A DNA stretch of 64,000 nt from Andrena cerasifolii (lineage: Eukaryota > Arthropoda > Insecta > Hymenoptera > Andrenidae), in contig NC_135120.1 in the NCBI RefSeq assembly GCF_050908995.1, forward strand, positions 3,299,433 to 3,363,432, read 5' to 3'. The notes beneath the pieces are model-generated. The model did no database searches, was not told the DNA's origin, and saw only the letters and a program-made list of their open reading frames with translations. Within the stretch, counting starts at the first letter, position 1; each line of letters begins with the position of its first letter. A program made the position numbers and the translations under genes. Shown here piece by piece: positions 24,474-35,354 of the stretch.

Positions 24474-26307
24474 CACAGTGGGGCAGATTGGGTTGAAACG
24501 CGGCACTAAGTCCTTTTACAAAAAACATCGCCATACTGCATTTTTTTACAGGTAGTTAATTGCACATTTGGGTCATAATGTAGCATGATTGTTTTTCACA
24601 TTCATTAATTTTTAACGCGACTACACGGTTTTGAAGAGCACAACCTGGAAACTCTTCAGAAATAGTATTGTTATTTATAGTTTTGTTGCTTGTTTAATTG
24701 GACTAATTTTTTGTGGGATTAAGTGGTGAGGTATGTATTTGAAGTGTGCCAAATTTGATTTCGATATCTCTGATATTTTTGGAATTATACCTTACTGAAT
24801 TTCCCAATTTTCATTGTTTATTTTGAACGGGAGTTCAGTGGAGTTCAGTGTTCTTGGTCGCATTGGAAAGGTCTGGGTTAGGCCTTACCTTTATCTTCCA
24901 AAAAGATTGGCTGCTACTAGCTGCTACTGGGGTAGTTAGGGGGGGGGGGGGTGGCGAGAAGGGGTCCATGACGCGTTATTTTTGCACAAAAATGCTTTTC
25001 CTGTCACTGAAATTCGAAGTAAATGAAGTATTTCCACATGTGAAAGGTGCGGAGCTTTTTCCTATGTACAGAGTGGCCGATATTGTCGGCAATTTGAACA
25101 TAGCCAGTGGGGAAGTCCTCAGGGAGAAGCTGGTACGTGTCGTAAATGGGAAGGATCAATCGCAACTATTGCTCCGTTTTCTTTCAGACACATGGCCATA
25201 AGCATGATATGGCAAAAGGAAATAGTGTTTGTAAATGTTCTATTATAGCAGTATATGGGAGGATTTTTGATCGTTGATTTATAATGCCCTTGCAAAATTC
25301 TTTTTGACTGAACCGTTTCGAATAGAAGCGTCTCGAACGTTATTGCAGTATCTACTGGTTGTAGCAAGTAACACATTGAGAACGGACCATCAGAATTCTC
25401 ATGTTTTCATTATTGTAACTATATGAAGCACAAAAAGAAATAGAAATGTAAATGTGTTTTTTGTGTTTTTTGTCCGAAAATTAAGCAATCTTTATGAATT
25501 TTTTTCTATATGAAATTGATAAGCTAGAAAGATGGGGTTTGTTTCAAATGAATGATCACTGATTGAAAGTATTAAAATGAATTCTATTAAACAAAGGCAC
25601 CACCCCCCCCCCTCGCTATAATCGCTCAAATGTGGTCCCTCGCGGAATGAGTAAAATTGCGATTTCATAAATTCGGCCTTCTATGGTTATCTGAAACATG
25701 AAATCAAAGTAAGACATTAAACTTTATTACATTTTGTTTTGTTCACCGAGCCGATTCTTAAATTTCGTATTTAAAACAAAATGGCGGACTGTCAAACTGT
25801 AGGTATCGATTTTCGGCACTGGAAGTGTAGGTTTGACAGTCCGCTATTTTGTTTTAAATACGAAATTTAAGAATCGGCTCGGTGAACAAAACAAAATGTA
25901 ATAAAGTTTAATGTCTTGATTTGTTTTTATGTTCCAGATAACCACAGAAGGCGGAATTTATGGCACCGCAAATGACCAACTATGTGCGATTATAGCGAAG
26001 GGAGGGAGGGTGCAATTTTTTTTAATAAAAATTGTTTAAATGCTCTCAAATAGTGATGTTTCATTTGCAACAATCCCCATGTTTCTAACTTTTCAATTTC
26101 GTATAGAAAAAATTCATAAAGATTGCTTAATTTTCGGATAAAAAAGTACTATGCCACCATAAATAAACCAATTTCATTAATTTTTCTTTACCAACAGGAC
26201 CACCAGTATACGTCCTAACTGAGTGAAGTGAACAAATTAACGATAAATGTATGATTTCAGTCAGAAAATGTTTTGTGCCGCGTTTCGACCCGATCTGCCC
26301 CACTGTG
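24474..26307. mobile_element. Non-autonomous Transib element
   Basis: The terminal inverted repeats begin CACAGTGGGGCAGAT and match over about 33 bp with two mismatches. The 5-bp direct repeat CGTCG abuts both ends (24469-24473 and 26308-26312). A CACWRTG start and a 5-bp CGNCG duplication are the known signature of Transib elements, the superfamily related to RAG1. The 1834-bp interior has no transposase; the right half contains a large palindrome (separate entry). The open stretch at 24848-25201 has no Transib or RAG1 motif. Confidence 0.85.
25440..26160. repeat. Palindrome inside the Transib element
   Basis: Two arms of about 330 bp (25440-25775 and 25825-26160) are inverted copies. Near the centre they are almost perfect (AAACAAAATRGCGGACTGTC against its complement, CGAGCCGATTCTTAAATTTC in both); further out there are indels. 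The loop is about 45 bp. A transcript through it would fold into a long hairpin. Confidence 0.85.
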
Positions 26308-26611
26308 CGTCGGGCAACTCCTGCCCGAGAGGAATACGATTTACTTTAATTACAGTACATGTGTGTTTTGTAATAAAGTGTTTCTATCATGTCCTGAATT
26401 CAACAAGTGGCATTCAGGCATCTACGCTCCTACAATCCACCGGCAATACTCCTCGTGGAGAGACACAGAAAGAAAGGGGGGTATAAACACGAGCTTCGAT
26501 ATCAAAACAAAAGCATGCGTTGACGTATTCCGTGCGAGAGAAGGTGGGCATTGGGGAGGAGGTATTGCTGTGAAGAGGGCCTCTTCAAGAGAGCAGCCGT
26601 TTGTGAAGGAT

Positions 26612-27248
26612 GCAAATCCGATTGGTTCTGATACAATCTGCTCCCTATGGTTGAAATTTATTCTAGCAACTTTCACTCCTCCTAACCTAACCAATCCAAC
26701 TTACATCCCTCCTAAAAGAACCGGCCATCCGAGCGTAGATGCAAGTGCGAAATAAAAGTAACGGTGCGCTTCTCGATACCGCAGATGTACCTACCTAAGT
26801 AGCATTTCTGACGGAAAAGAATTGTCCAGCTTTTGGGCCTGCGAACCCTGTCGTAGACTTTTGGCAGGTAGGTATCAGTTTCAACAGGCAATGCCATCCG
26901 TGGCGCCAGTAAGACCGACCCCGGTCCTTGCTATTCGAGAGGGTTTTCTCCCCAGTGAAAATCAGTAAATTTTCAAGCGCAATATCTTAAAAACCAGTGG
27001 AAATAAAGTGTATACATTAAAGCTTATTGAATTTGTCTTGGAACGCACTATCAACTCAGGTGTTTAAAAAAAATAGTTCCATTTGAAAAACCGAACTTGA
27101 CCATCGTATCTTTTAAAATAATAATAAAAAAAATCGTCTCGGCTAAAAATTGGCCCTCTCGAACCATTCAATTACATATTTTTTTTAATTTTTTATCTCC
27201 AATACTTTAGGAGATATCGCGCTGTCCAGTCTTAGGTGGGACACCCTG
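26612..27248 (+). mobile_element. Partial copy of the TACAGGGTGTCCCAC foldback family
   Basis: Matches the right half of the element at 36715-37902 in the same orientation, from GATTGGTTCTGATACAATCT to the end GGGACACCCTG followed by TA. The left arm is missing. It carries more differences than the arms in the complete element show between each other. Confidence 0.8.
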
Positions 27249-27372
27249 TATATATAAATATATATACATATTATTGTACTATATAGTGTTCTAGAAATAT
27301 AAAATGAAAGTATAATAATTCGTCGTGTCTGTAATTAATAGTATTAATATCTTCACCCTCAGTTTCAATAAT

Positions 27373-27746
27373 ATGCAAATTCTGAATAGAGGGGAATGGA
27401 TAACAGATGACCATATTGAATATTTTCATAAATTGTTACAAGCTCACTCTAATTATAAACCACGCGAGACGTAGAGAGTTCAATTGTCTGATACAATTCA
27501 ACCAGTTTCTGAAAATCAGGATCACATACAGATTTTGCACCAATGCGAAAATTTTGAAACCGATGCAGGGGACACAGGGTTTGTAGCTTTTATAAATACG
27601 ATGAAAAAAGGGTTTATATTTACGATTTTCTTAATTCCTTAAAGTTGCATAGTCATCATAAAATTTATCTTGAGAAGTTATACCCTTTTTTAAACAAACA
27701 TGACGGTGCAATTGACGAAGAATTTATTGAATTTCCACCCCCCCCC
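27373..27746 (+). pseudogene. Ulp1-like (C48) protease domain fragment
   Basis: Reading from ATG 27373: MQILNRGEWITDDHIEYFHK, then HSNYKPRET, a TAG, HIQILHQCENF, and in a shifted frame IYDFLNSLKLHSHHK, LEKLYPFLNKHDG and EEFIEFPP. The pattern of a W-x-x-D-x-H-I start, then IQILH and then IYD resembles Ulp1-type proteases found in insect TE-derived genes. The segment that would hold the catalytic Cys is missing after the poly-C at about 27740. Stops and frame changes make it a pseudogene. Confidence 0.45.
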
Positions 27747-27787
27747 CCCCCATAAACATGACTCATGTATGAAAGAAGCTAATTCCC

Positions 27788-27940
27788 TTTAATTCACGAA
27801 AAAAGTTCTCACGCAAAGATTGTGAAATCATCTTTGCTAATTCCAATTGTACCTTTAACTCTTTAATTCACGAAAAACATTAAAAACATTCTCACGCAAA
27901 GATTGTGAAATCAACTTTGCTAATTCCAATTGTATTCTCG
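27788..27940 (+). repeat. Tandem duplication
   Basis: Two copies of a ~75-bp block with TTTAATTCACGAAAAA, TCTCACGCAAAGATTGTGAA and TTTGCTAATTCCAATTGTA; the second has an extra AACATTAAAA. Confidence 0.8.
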
Positions 27941-27994
27941 TTCTCCGTTCGAACACTGATTCCTCTGTCACTTTTTATACTTCACATTCCTTTA

Positions 27995-28331
27995 TTGGCC
28001 AGAAATCAATTCAGTGCTCAGATTTTCAGCTTCGGTTTTAAGGAATTAGCGGGCGAGGCCTGTAGTTGACACAAAAACTTTTATAAGAGGGACATCTTCT
28101 GTTAAAAATGTCGTATGAAAATCGTTTTACGATGAGAAATAATAAAAACTTGGTAGAGACTAATTTAAACGAATCAAAGTCGGTAATAGATTAATAGCAC
28201 ATTCGCCAACCTGCACTAGTGATATGAAACATTTTGTTTTAAGTCGACTTCATAGTTTTTTCTTACACAACGCCCGCTAATTCCTTAAAACCGAAGCTGA
28301 AAATCTGAGCACTGAATTGATTTGTGGCCAA
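27995..28331. repeat. 61-bp near-perfect inverted repeat
   Basis: 27995-28055 and 28271-28331 are inverted copies with very few differences (TTGGCC...GGGCG against CGCCCG...GGCCAA), separated by 215 bp of AT-rich sequence. The right arm overlaps the 3' end of the USP-like frame on the minus strand. Confidence 0.85.
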
Positions 28332-29007
28332 TTTCTTTTCAATTTTGCCGTTGCAAAAAAAAGAATATACACATTTTTGGCGCTTTGGGGCCATTTCGTT
28401 TGATTAATTTTGTCGTTGCCAATACATTTCCATGCTGATCTACCATCACGTATCATGCATGAATATGAACCGTTCTGAGGATGAGGACCGTTATGAAATA
28501 CGGCACTTAGTAATTTATATTTTTTATTACATATTGATATTGGTTGTGCAGCAGCGGTAATTTTACAATTAATTTCTTTAATAATGTTGCCATTTTCATC
28601 ATAAGAGAACAACAACAATTGCATTATAATAATTATTGGCGGAGTAGTAATTTCAATTTTAGTAAATATTGCTCAAAACATTGTTTACACAGTTTTTGCG
28701 AACTCGATTTCCAACCAATCGGTAAAGCAATATTAACATAATCTTGTAAAGGTGTACCTTTCATTGACTTTAAACACAATTCTTTAACTGTCAAGGGGAG
28801 AATATAATGGCTGGTAGTGGTTGTTTCTTTATGAGAACATTTTCTGCAGTGTACAGACGTAGTCATTTCAAATTGAACTATTTTTTGGAGCCCTTGTAAA
28901 CTATTGCATAATGCTAAAAAAAATTCAGATGCGTCTTGTTGAATCTTTTGCAAATATTTGCATCCTATGAACCTCCAGCCGCTATCGCGCGAGATCTTCT
29001 TTACCAT
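28290..29007 (-). pseudogene. USP-type ubiquitin hydrolase fragment
   Basis: The minus strand carries two pieces of a USP (C19) domain. 28633-29007 has QQDASEFFLALCNSLQGL, a CRKCSHKE zinc-type half and HYILPLTV; 28277-28624 has YKLLSAVFHNG, GSYSCMIRDGRSAWKC and WPQSAKNVYILFF. The Cys box at the N terminus is missing, and the position of the catalytic His of the usual G-H-Y motif is Ser. A frame break lies near 28628. It is a truncated pseudogene, close to the Ulp1-like fragment on the opposite strand. Confidence 0.6.
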
Positions 29008-29358
29008 CGTGGCATTTCAAAAATGTTAACAACTAGCAGGTTATGGTTGAATGACAGCCCAGTGACATTTACAAATTATGCTTTCGAGGCGACACCTACT
29101 GGCGTCAAGTGGAGTAGGAAAACCTGACGTCATAACTCGTAATCCTAAAAGTATAATTTTTATAACTATTAATTCAGAATAAATCTTATATCTTTTAGAC
29201 AAATAGCTCGATACATTAAGTAAAACGACATATGGGTTCGAAAAAAAAAATGATTCGCTTAATCATGTAATAACACCGGCGCTATGTCATAAAATAAGAT
29301 AATTAGCCTAAAATAGCTCCGACGACCTCTCAATTTCGCTATCTTTCGTGTATAGAGA

Positions 29359-30372
29359 TGTAACGTCCCACGCGGATCCGAACCGATAATTACCGACCGC
29401 CGGTAAAGTAAACCGATCTTCATTATCGCGAAATCGTCCTACGTTACCATACAAAATTATTTTATACATGAATTATAATTAATTAATGATTCAAACGAAT
29501 ACTAAAGAAACAAATGTTATAGAGATGTTAGGAATAATTTAATGTAAATACTGACAAAAGCGCAAGATAAAATATAATGTATTAAGCGAGTAATAAGCAA
29601 AATAATAAATAGCGACTCACTGCGCATGTGCCAGCCATCAAATTTCGGGTATAAAAGGAGGCGCACGATGGCCAGCGCGAGCATTCCAGGGCATTCCAAA
29701 GCATTCAGGGCATTTAAGGTTACGATTCGAATACGCTCTCTTAACTGACGAATACTTAAACCTAGAGGCAGCTTAAGTTTCAACCAGTGAGATTCAGCTC
29801 GCTCCGGAGACGGTAGCGGCGGATCTCCAGTGTATAAAAGTTACTGGTGCTCCTTTTTGGTCTTTGTATTTTGAAGTTATAGAACCTCGCTTTCACAAAG
29901 GCATCGAGCTCGCCCCGGAGACGGTAGCGGCCGATGTTCTTGGTAAAAGCAAGGTCTCGAAGAGCATAAAATAAAAACTCTGTCAAAAGAAACGAGCTCG
30001 CTCCGGAGACGCCAGCGGCCGTTCTTACTACAGACATTGCCAAGAGTCATCGAGCTCGCTCCGGAATCGGTAGCGGCCGAACTCTGCAATATATACATAT
30101 ACTTTAATAAATATTCACGTAGCATTAATTAGCATAAATATAAAAAACTATAGAAAACCCAAAAACAGAATATATAATCGTAGACTGTAAGCAATATTAA
30201 ATAATTGTTATTAGAATAAGTATTGTCAAATAAAGTCATTGTTAAGTTTAAGTCGTGGATTTTAATCCTTAGTTGTAATAACGAACTCCCACCTATCCTA
30301 TACTCGAGGGGACGCCGCTCTCCTCTCGAGGACCTACTAGCTTCAGTTGTTCTTGGACAGCCGAACGTTACA
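29359..30372 (+). mobile_element. Gypsy-D 5' LTR
   Basis: Starts TGTAACGTCCCACG and ends CGAACGTTACA: 1014 bp with TG..CA ends. A TATA-like GGGTATAAAAGGAGG lies at about 29648. Four copies of a GAGCTCGCTCCGGAGACGGT block with GCGGCCG follow at about 29793, 29902, 29993 and 30049. After the LTR, TTTGGTGACAGCGGTGGGAT (from about 30385) is the likely primer-binding region. The 3' LTR is absent from the window. Confidence 0.75.
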
Positions 30373-30557
30373 GGTCGGATATTTTTTGGTGACAGCGGTG
30401 GGATAATTTCGTTTAGTAGGATAATTTCGATTAAAGGGAATATTTCTCTTAAAGTGAAACCATTCCAGAAGTGAGCATTTTTTCCAGAAATTTTTTCTTC
30501 TCTAAATTCTACAGAGGCTTAAAAAACTTCACAACGCCTGACACACTTGGAAAAGCA

Positions 30558-33456
30558 ATGGCTAACCTAGCAATCAATACAGAAACACAGGAAACTACAG
30601 AAACTCCAGAAACTATTTCAGGAGATACAAACACACCAGGAACTTCAAATCCACAAGTTAATATGAATACAGCTACGAATGTATATCCTCACTTACCACA
30701 CATTAGCTTACGCGATACTGCGGACACACTCCCCTCTTTCGATGGTAGAAATATACCAATACATCAATTTATTAAAAGTTGTCGACACGCACGACACATG
30801 GTTAATCCGAATGCAGAGTATGGATTAGTTCAACTCATAAAAAATAAGCTTTTCGGACAAGCTTCTAGAGTAGTTTTGAACGGGGATTATAATTCAATCG
30901 ATGACCTCATTTCAGTACTAGAATCACGATTTGCACCATTACATACTTCCATACAATTATATGGGGAATTATCAAAAATTGCACAATTACCTAACGAAAC
31001 AACGGTAGATTATAGCAGTCGTGTATCCAATCTCTTTCTTCAGATTAAACATTGCAATGAGATAGAAGTACCTACACACGTAGTGCAATTTAATATAACC
31101 GCAGAACAAAACGCCATTAAAGCCTTTCTAACGGGATTAAAAACTGAAAATTACAATAGAATACATGAACACGCCTTCAGCAGCCTTGATCGCGCTATCA
31201 ATGTCGCCATTAAAGCAGAAGCAGAATGTAATGAAAACCAGATACGAGCAAGGGAAGCAGCAGGAATAACACAAACTAATCAATGTACAAACTGCCTTGG
31301 ATACGGCCATATTGCCACCGCCTGCAGCAGTCAAATTTCACGAACCAGTTGGTACCAACAAACCTGTCAACATTGTAATAGGACGGGAGATACGACGCAA
31401 GAATGTAGAAGCCGAAACAGAGTCCAAAACAACACATTCTGTGATTTTTGCCGAAGATCAGGTCACATGACGCAAGATTGTACAAGCCGGAGTTACACGA
31501 GCAGAGCCCCTCAATCTAACGTATACTGTAATAACTGTCGAAGAACAGGTCACATGACACAAGATTGCAGAAGCCAAAGTTACACGACCACAGCTCCTCA
31601 ATCCAACACATATTGTGATCATTGTCGACGACCAGGTCACACAATACAGGAATGTAGAAGTAAAAATTATGCAAATCGAATGCAGAAACCAAAAATATTT
31701 TGCGAATATTGCAAATTCAGAGGCCATACAGTAGAGCAATGTAGAAAGAAGATGTACTTCGACAGGAAAGGAAGAGAAGAACAACCTCGTATGGTACGTA
31801 GGCAGACTATACTCCGATTTAAAACAGAGCAAATTAGGAAACCCCCTAGCATCCTTCTCTCTGATCCAGGATTCAATGGAGAAGAAGCAACGTTAATGAT
31901 TGATACCGAATCCGATTTGAATGTAATTAAAAGGAGTGCTGTTTCACCCAATATACCAATCTTCACGGACACCTTGTTCGACCTTAATGGTATTACGGAC
32001 GGCCTACTCAGCACCATAGGATACATCAAGATCAGAACATTAAATATAGAAATCATCATCCGTGTTGTAGAAGATCTCTCTATCAAACAGAATGGAATAT
32101 TGGGAACAGAATTCTTTCAAACTAACGGCGCAACCATCGACTACATGAAATCAGCGATAACTATTGGAATGGAAACTATTCCATTCGTTGATCCAGAAAT
32201 GGTCACAATACCAGCCAGAACAAGAAGTCAAATATATGTACGGGTCCTTAACACACGATCTACCACAGGATATATTCCAAGAATTAAAATTCACCGAAAT
32301 ATACATATGGGAAATGCAGTAGTTTCAAATAATAACGGCCTAGCATATCTCTTCGCAATAAACACATCTTCAAAAGACATTAAAATCCCCGTACCATCAG
32401 TCGAACTAGAACCTTTCGACGAAGTACCTATAAAAGATGGAACGTCAGACAAATACAGGAAAACTAACAGAACATACCAACTACTACAACAATTACGATT
32501 AGAACATTTAAATTCAGAAGAACGAGCCAGCATTGAAGAATTGATTAAAGAACACGCGGATAGATTTTACCTTCCAGGAGAAAAACTAGAAGCAACAAAT
32601 AAAGCCTATCATAAAATAATAACGGAAAACGACGTTCCTGTTTTTACGAAACAATATAGATACCCTCAAGCATATAAAGAAGAAGTAAAAAGACAAACTA
32701 AAGAATTACTTGAAAAAGGAATCATACAGCCCTCATCATCGGCATACAATTCACCCATATGGATTGTACCTAAAAAAGAAGATGCACAAGGCGAAATAAG
32801 AGCCAGGATTGGAGTAGACTTCAGGAAATTAAATGAGAAAACAATTGGAGACGCCTACCCCCTACCAAATATAACTGACATATTAGATCAGTTAGGAAGC
32901 GCGAAATATTTCTCTGTCTTTGATCTTGCATCTGGCTTTCACCAAATTCCTATGCATCCAGATGATCGACACAAGACAGCTTTCTGTACAATATACGGAC
33001 ACTATGAATTTAATAGAATGCCATTTGGACTTAAGAATGCACCAGCTACCTTCCAAAGACTCATGGATCAAGTCTTGACAGGACTTCAGGGGATAGAACT
33101 TTTTGTATATTTAGATGACATCGTGATATATGCCAGCTCACTTAAAGAACATGCAACAAAATTTAAAAGACTAATGAATAGATTAAGAGACGCAAATCTC
33201 TACCTTCAACCGGATAAATGTGAATTTTTGAAGAAAGAAGTATCGTACCTAGGACACATAATAGGAGAAGAAGGAGTTAAACCAGACCCAAAGAAAATAA
33301 TAGCTGTAAAAGAATTCCCAACTCCTACAACAGTCAAGAATATAAAACAGTTCTTAGGACTGAGTGGATATTATAGAAGATTTTTATAAAGGATTTTTCA
33401 AGAATTGTAAGACCACTAACAAATCTCACTAAAAAGGATTATCAATTCGAATGGAC
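30558..33456 (+). pseudogene. Gypsy-D gag-pol, truncated in RT
   Basis: One long frame from ATG 30558 to 33389. Gag has a capsid-like region (TLPSFDGRNIPIHQFIKS) and then six CCHC knuckles in a row at roughly 31280-31760; one reads CNRTGDTTQEC with Asp in place of His. The protease site reads LMIDTESDLNVI, with Glu in place of the Gly of Asp-Thr-Gly. RT has GVDFRKLNE, DLASGFHQIP, FGLKNAPATFQRLMDQ and the catalytic YLDDIVIYA. The frame ends at YYRRFL by a frameshift at about 33387; a further 65 nt match in another frame (KDFSRIVRPLTNLTKKDY) and then homology stops at about 33456. RNase H, integrase and the 3' LTR are missing. Confidence 0.9.
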
Positions 33457-34509
33457 GTAGGTAGTATAGCTAGGCGGGTTCTAATTCAAATTTGAGTTTC
33501 AAGGTCATGATAACCGACCTTGAAATCCAAATTTGAGTTTGAAAATTAGTTTTTTTGCTGGCGGGCGGCGGCGGATGACGTCATAGAGATGGCGGAGTGT
33601 GTTTTCTTTTGCTGGCGGGCGGTGGCGGATGCCGTCATAGCGATGGGGCATTGGTGGGGGGTATAGCGCGAGGAGCAGATATCGATACCGAACCGATCTC
33701 GAACCGATACACCGAAGTGCATCGAGGAGGAACCGCGGGTGAAGGTGCGCTACTCTGGAGCGTGGTACAGACTGTCGGTAAGGAATGTGCTACTCTGGAG
33801 CGTGGTACAGACTGTCGGTAAGGAAGGAAATATTAATTTTATATTAATATAAATGAAAAAACTTCTCGGGGCGACGGGGCTCGAACCCAAGACCTCCGCG
33901 GTACGAGTCAGCCGCCTAACCAACTCCCCCAAACGCCGTCTCTGACATTAGTCTTTTCCGAATGGTACATATAGCGAAACCAACGGAGCGTCACATATGT
34001 GACACACACACACACGCACCATGAGCCGTTGCCAAACGTCAGCGTATAATAATTTATTTTTATGAGAAATTGTATCAGAATTGTTTCGGACGATGTCGGG
34101 AAAGATCGCCGTTTTTCGACACCGCGTCTTCGAGGGAAAGAGACGGAGCATTACTTTAAAGTTAAAATTCTAGGAGGGAAAGAGACACCACTACATAGGG
34201 GATAGAATCGCATGCATTCTATAGCTAACAGTATTACAAAGCGTTCCGATTTAACGTCGCTGCGTTTCGCGCGATCTCGCGTAATTCGACTCCTCTGGAG
34301 CAGCCGTGCAGGGTGATGTCACTTGGCGGCGCGAATGTAATATGCTACTTTTGGAAACGTCGTACGTGAGAATCATAGAAAGAATTATGCAGCGTCAGCA
34401 AATCTTAAAGTTAGGTGACGAGGAGGATGATGGGTGAATGAAATGGAGAAATAATATACGTTTAAGATATATATATATTGTTACAAATATAAAATTAAAA
34501 GAATATAAT
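33457..34509. other. Left flank of the Polinton block with small repeats
   Basis: The sequence changes abruptly at about 33457, after the gypsy truncation. It holds a hairpin at 33487-33540 (AAATTTGAGTTTCAAGGTC against its complement), a ~50-bp duplication (33550-33648, core GCTGGCGGGCGG), a 40-bp perfect-type duplication (33746-33785 and 33786-33825, core TACTCTGGAGCGTGGTACAG) and a tRNA-like stretch. The block GAATCATAGAAAGAATTATG at 34372 recurs at 35690. The Polinton terminus probably lies here, but no matching right-hand inverted repeat was found. Confidence 0.45.
33865..33946 (-). repeat. tRNA-like sequence (Thr-CGU-like), possibly SINE head or tRNA pseudogene
   Basis: The minus strand reads TTTGGGGGAGTTGGTTAGGC (box A type), GGCTGACTCGTACCGC in the anticodon position, then GGGTTCGAGCCCC (box B). 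The T arm pairs well and the D arm plausibly; the acceptor stem pairs poorly (GGCGTTT-type 5' strand against CGCCCCG). It may be a tRNA pseudogene or a tRNA-derived element; a working tRNA is unlikely but not excluded. Confidence 0.5.
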
Positions 34510-35354
34510 TTAACATTTTTTACTACGAGCATCATCCACAATATGATTGATTGCACATGCTAACAATTCACAATCGATCAATGAATGCTGTTCGAAGTGT
34601 TCGCTTTCAGAAATTAATTTTACATAATCTGTTGGCGCGGTAGCGCTACGTAGAACGTCTACGAAAGTGGCATATTTACTGCTTATAGAGTACATATTTT
34701 CAGTTAGTCACGTATACATATGTTCAATGCAATGATTGTACGCGAATAGTTTACACATCGTGGCTTCAGTCATATATATGACAACACGATTATCGGTGAT
34801 TTTAATAAGTTGATCATCATGCATACGCGTGAACTCTAGTCGTAAATGATCAATTATAATGTGAGTTTGGGGCGACGTTGCGTTGCTGCGTAATCGTTGA
34901 AGTATGTCCACCTCGTTTTGTAACAGGAGCTTCCACGTAGACATTGAAAAGCTTAACTCGCTGCCTTTATTGTCGGCTATGGCGATCTCGACGTGCCACA
35001 AATCCATACCAATGCGAATTCCTATAGTTAGACGTTTATAAGCTGTTGCAGTCAGTGGATAATCACGCCCCAGGATCCGTACGATTGATGGTTTCGATGT
35101 TTTCATCGTTTTTAGCGATACGGATCCAGAACTGTAAGAAACAAGTACATGAAATTGATACTTCGGTCGTTTGCGTTTACAGTGAATGAAGTAAATGAAA
35201 AGTGTATAGTAACGCGTACATACCTCATATTGAATTGTTGATGATGATGTTGTTGTTGCTGCTGTTGTTGGCATTTATTTGGAAACCCACCATCGTTGCC
35301 GGCTGCGCAGGATGAATCGTTTAAGCTGTGTTTGTACATTTTGATGTGCACCAT
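34510..35354 (-). pseudogene. Polinton-associated spliced gene of unknown function, copy A
   Basis: Exon 1 runs from ATG 35352-35354 to 35224 and encodes a Gln/His-rich stretch. The intron is 35132-35223 (GTATGT...TTCTTACAG) and exon 2 starts at 35131. Downstream blocks are IVRILGRDYPLTATAYKRL, MSTWKLLLQNEVDILQRL and MTEATMCKLFAYNHC. A TGA at 34708-34710 breaks the frame, but the same frame continues with MYSISSKYATFVDVLRSATA and ends at 34510, and copy B (14811-17290) matches both sides of that stop. Total is about 250 codons. It lies divergently from polB with about 500 bp between them. No domain recognised; basic and hydrophobic segments are mixed and no membrane span stands out. Confidence 0.75.

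Noticed and set aside
24848..25201. 117-codon frame inside the Transib element
   Set aside because: No Transib or RAG1-like motif, a poly-G run is translated into glycine, and it has no related frame elsewhere in the window.
33865..33946. Functional tRNA gene
   Set aside because: Box A and box B are good, but the acceptor stem does not pair well, so it is listed only as tRNA-like.
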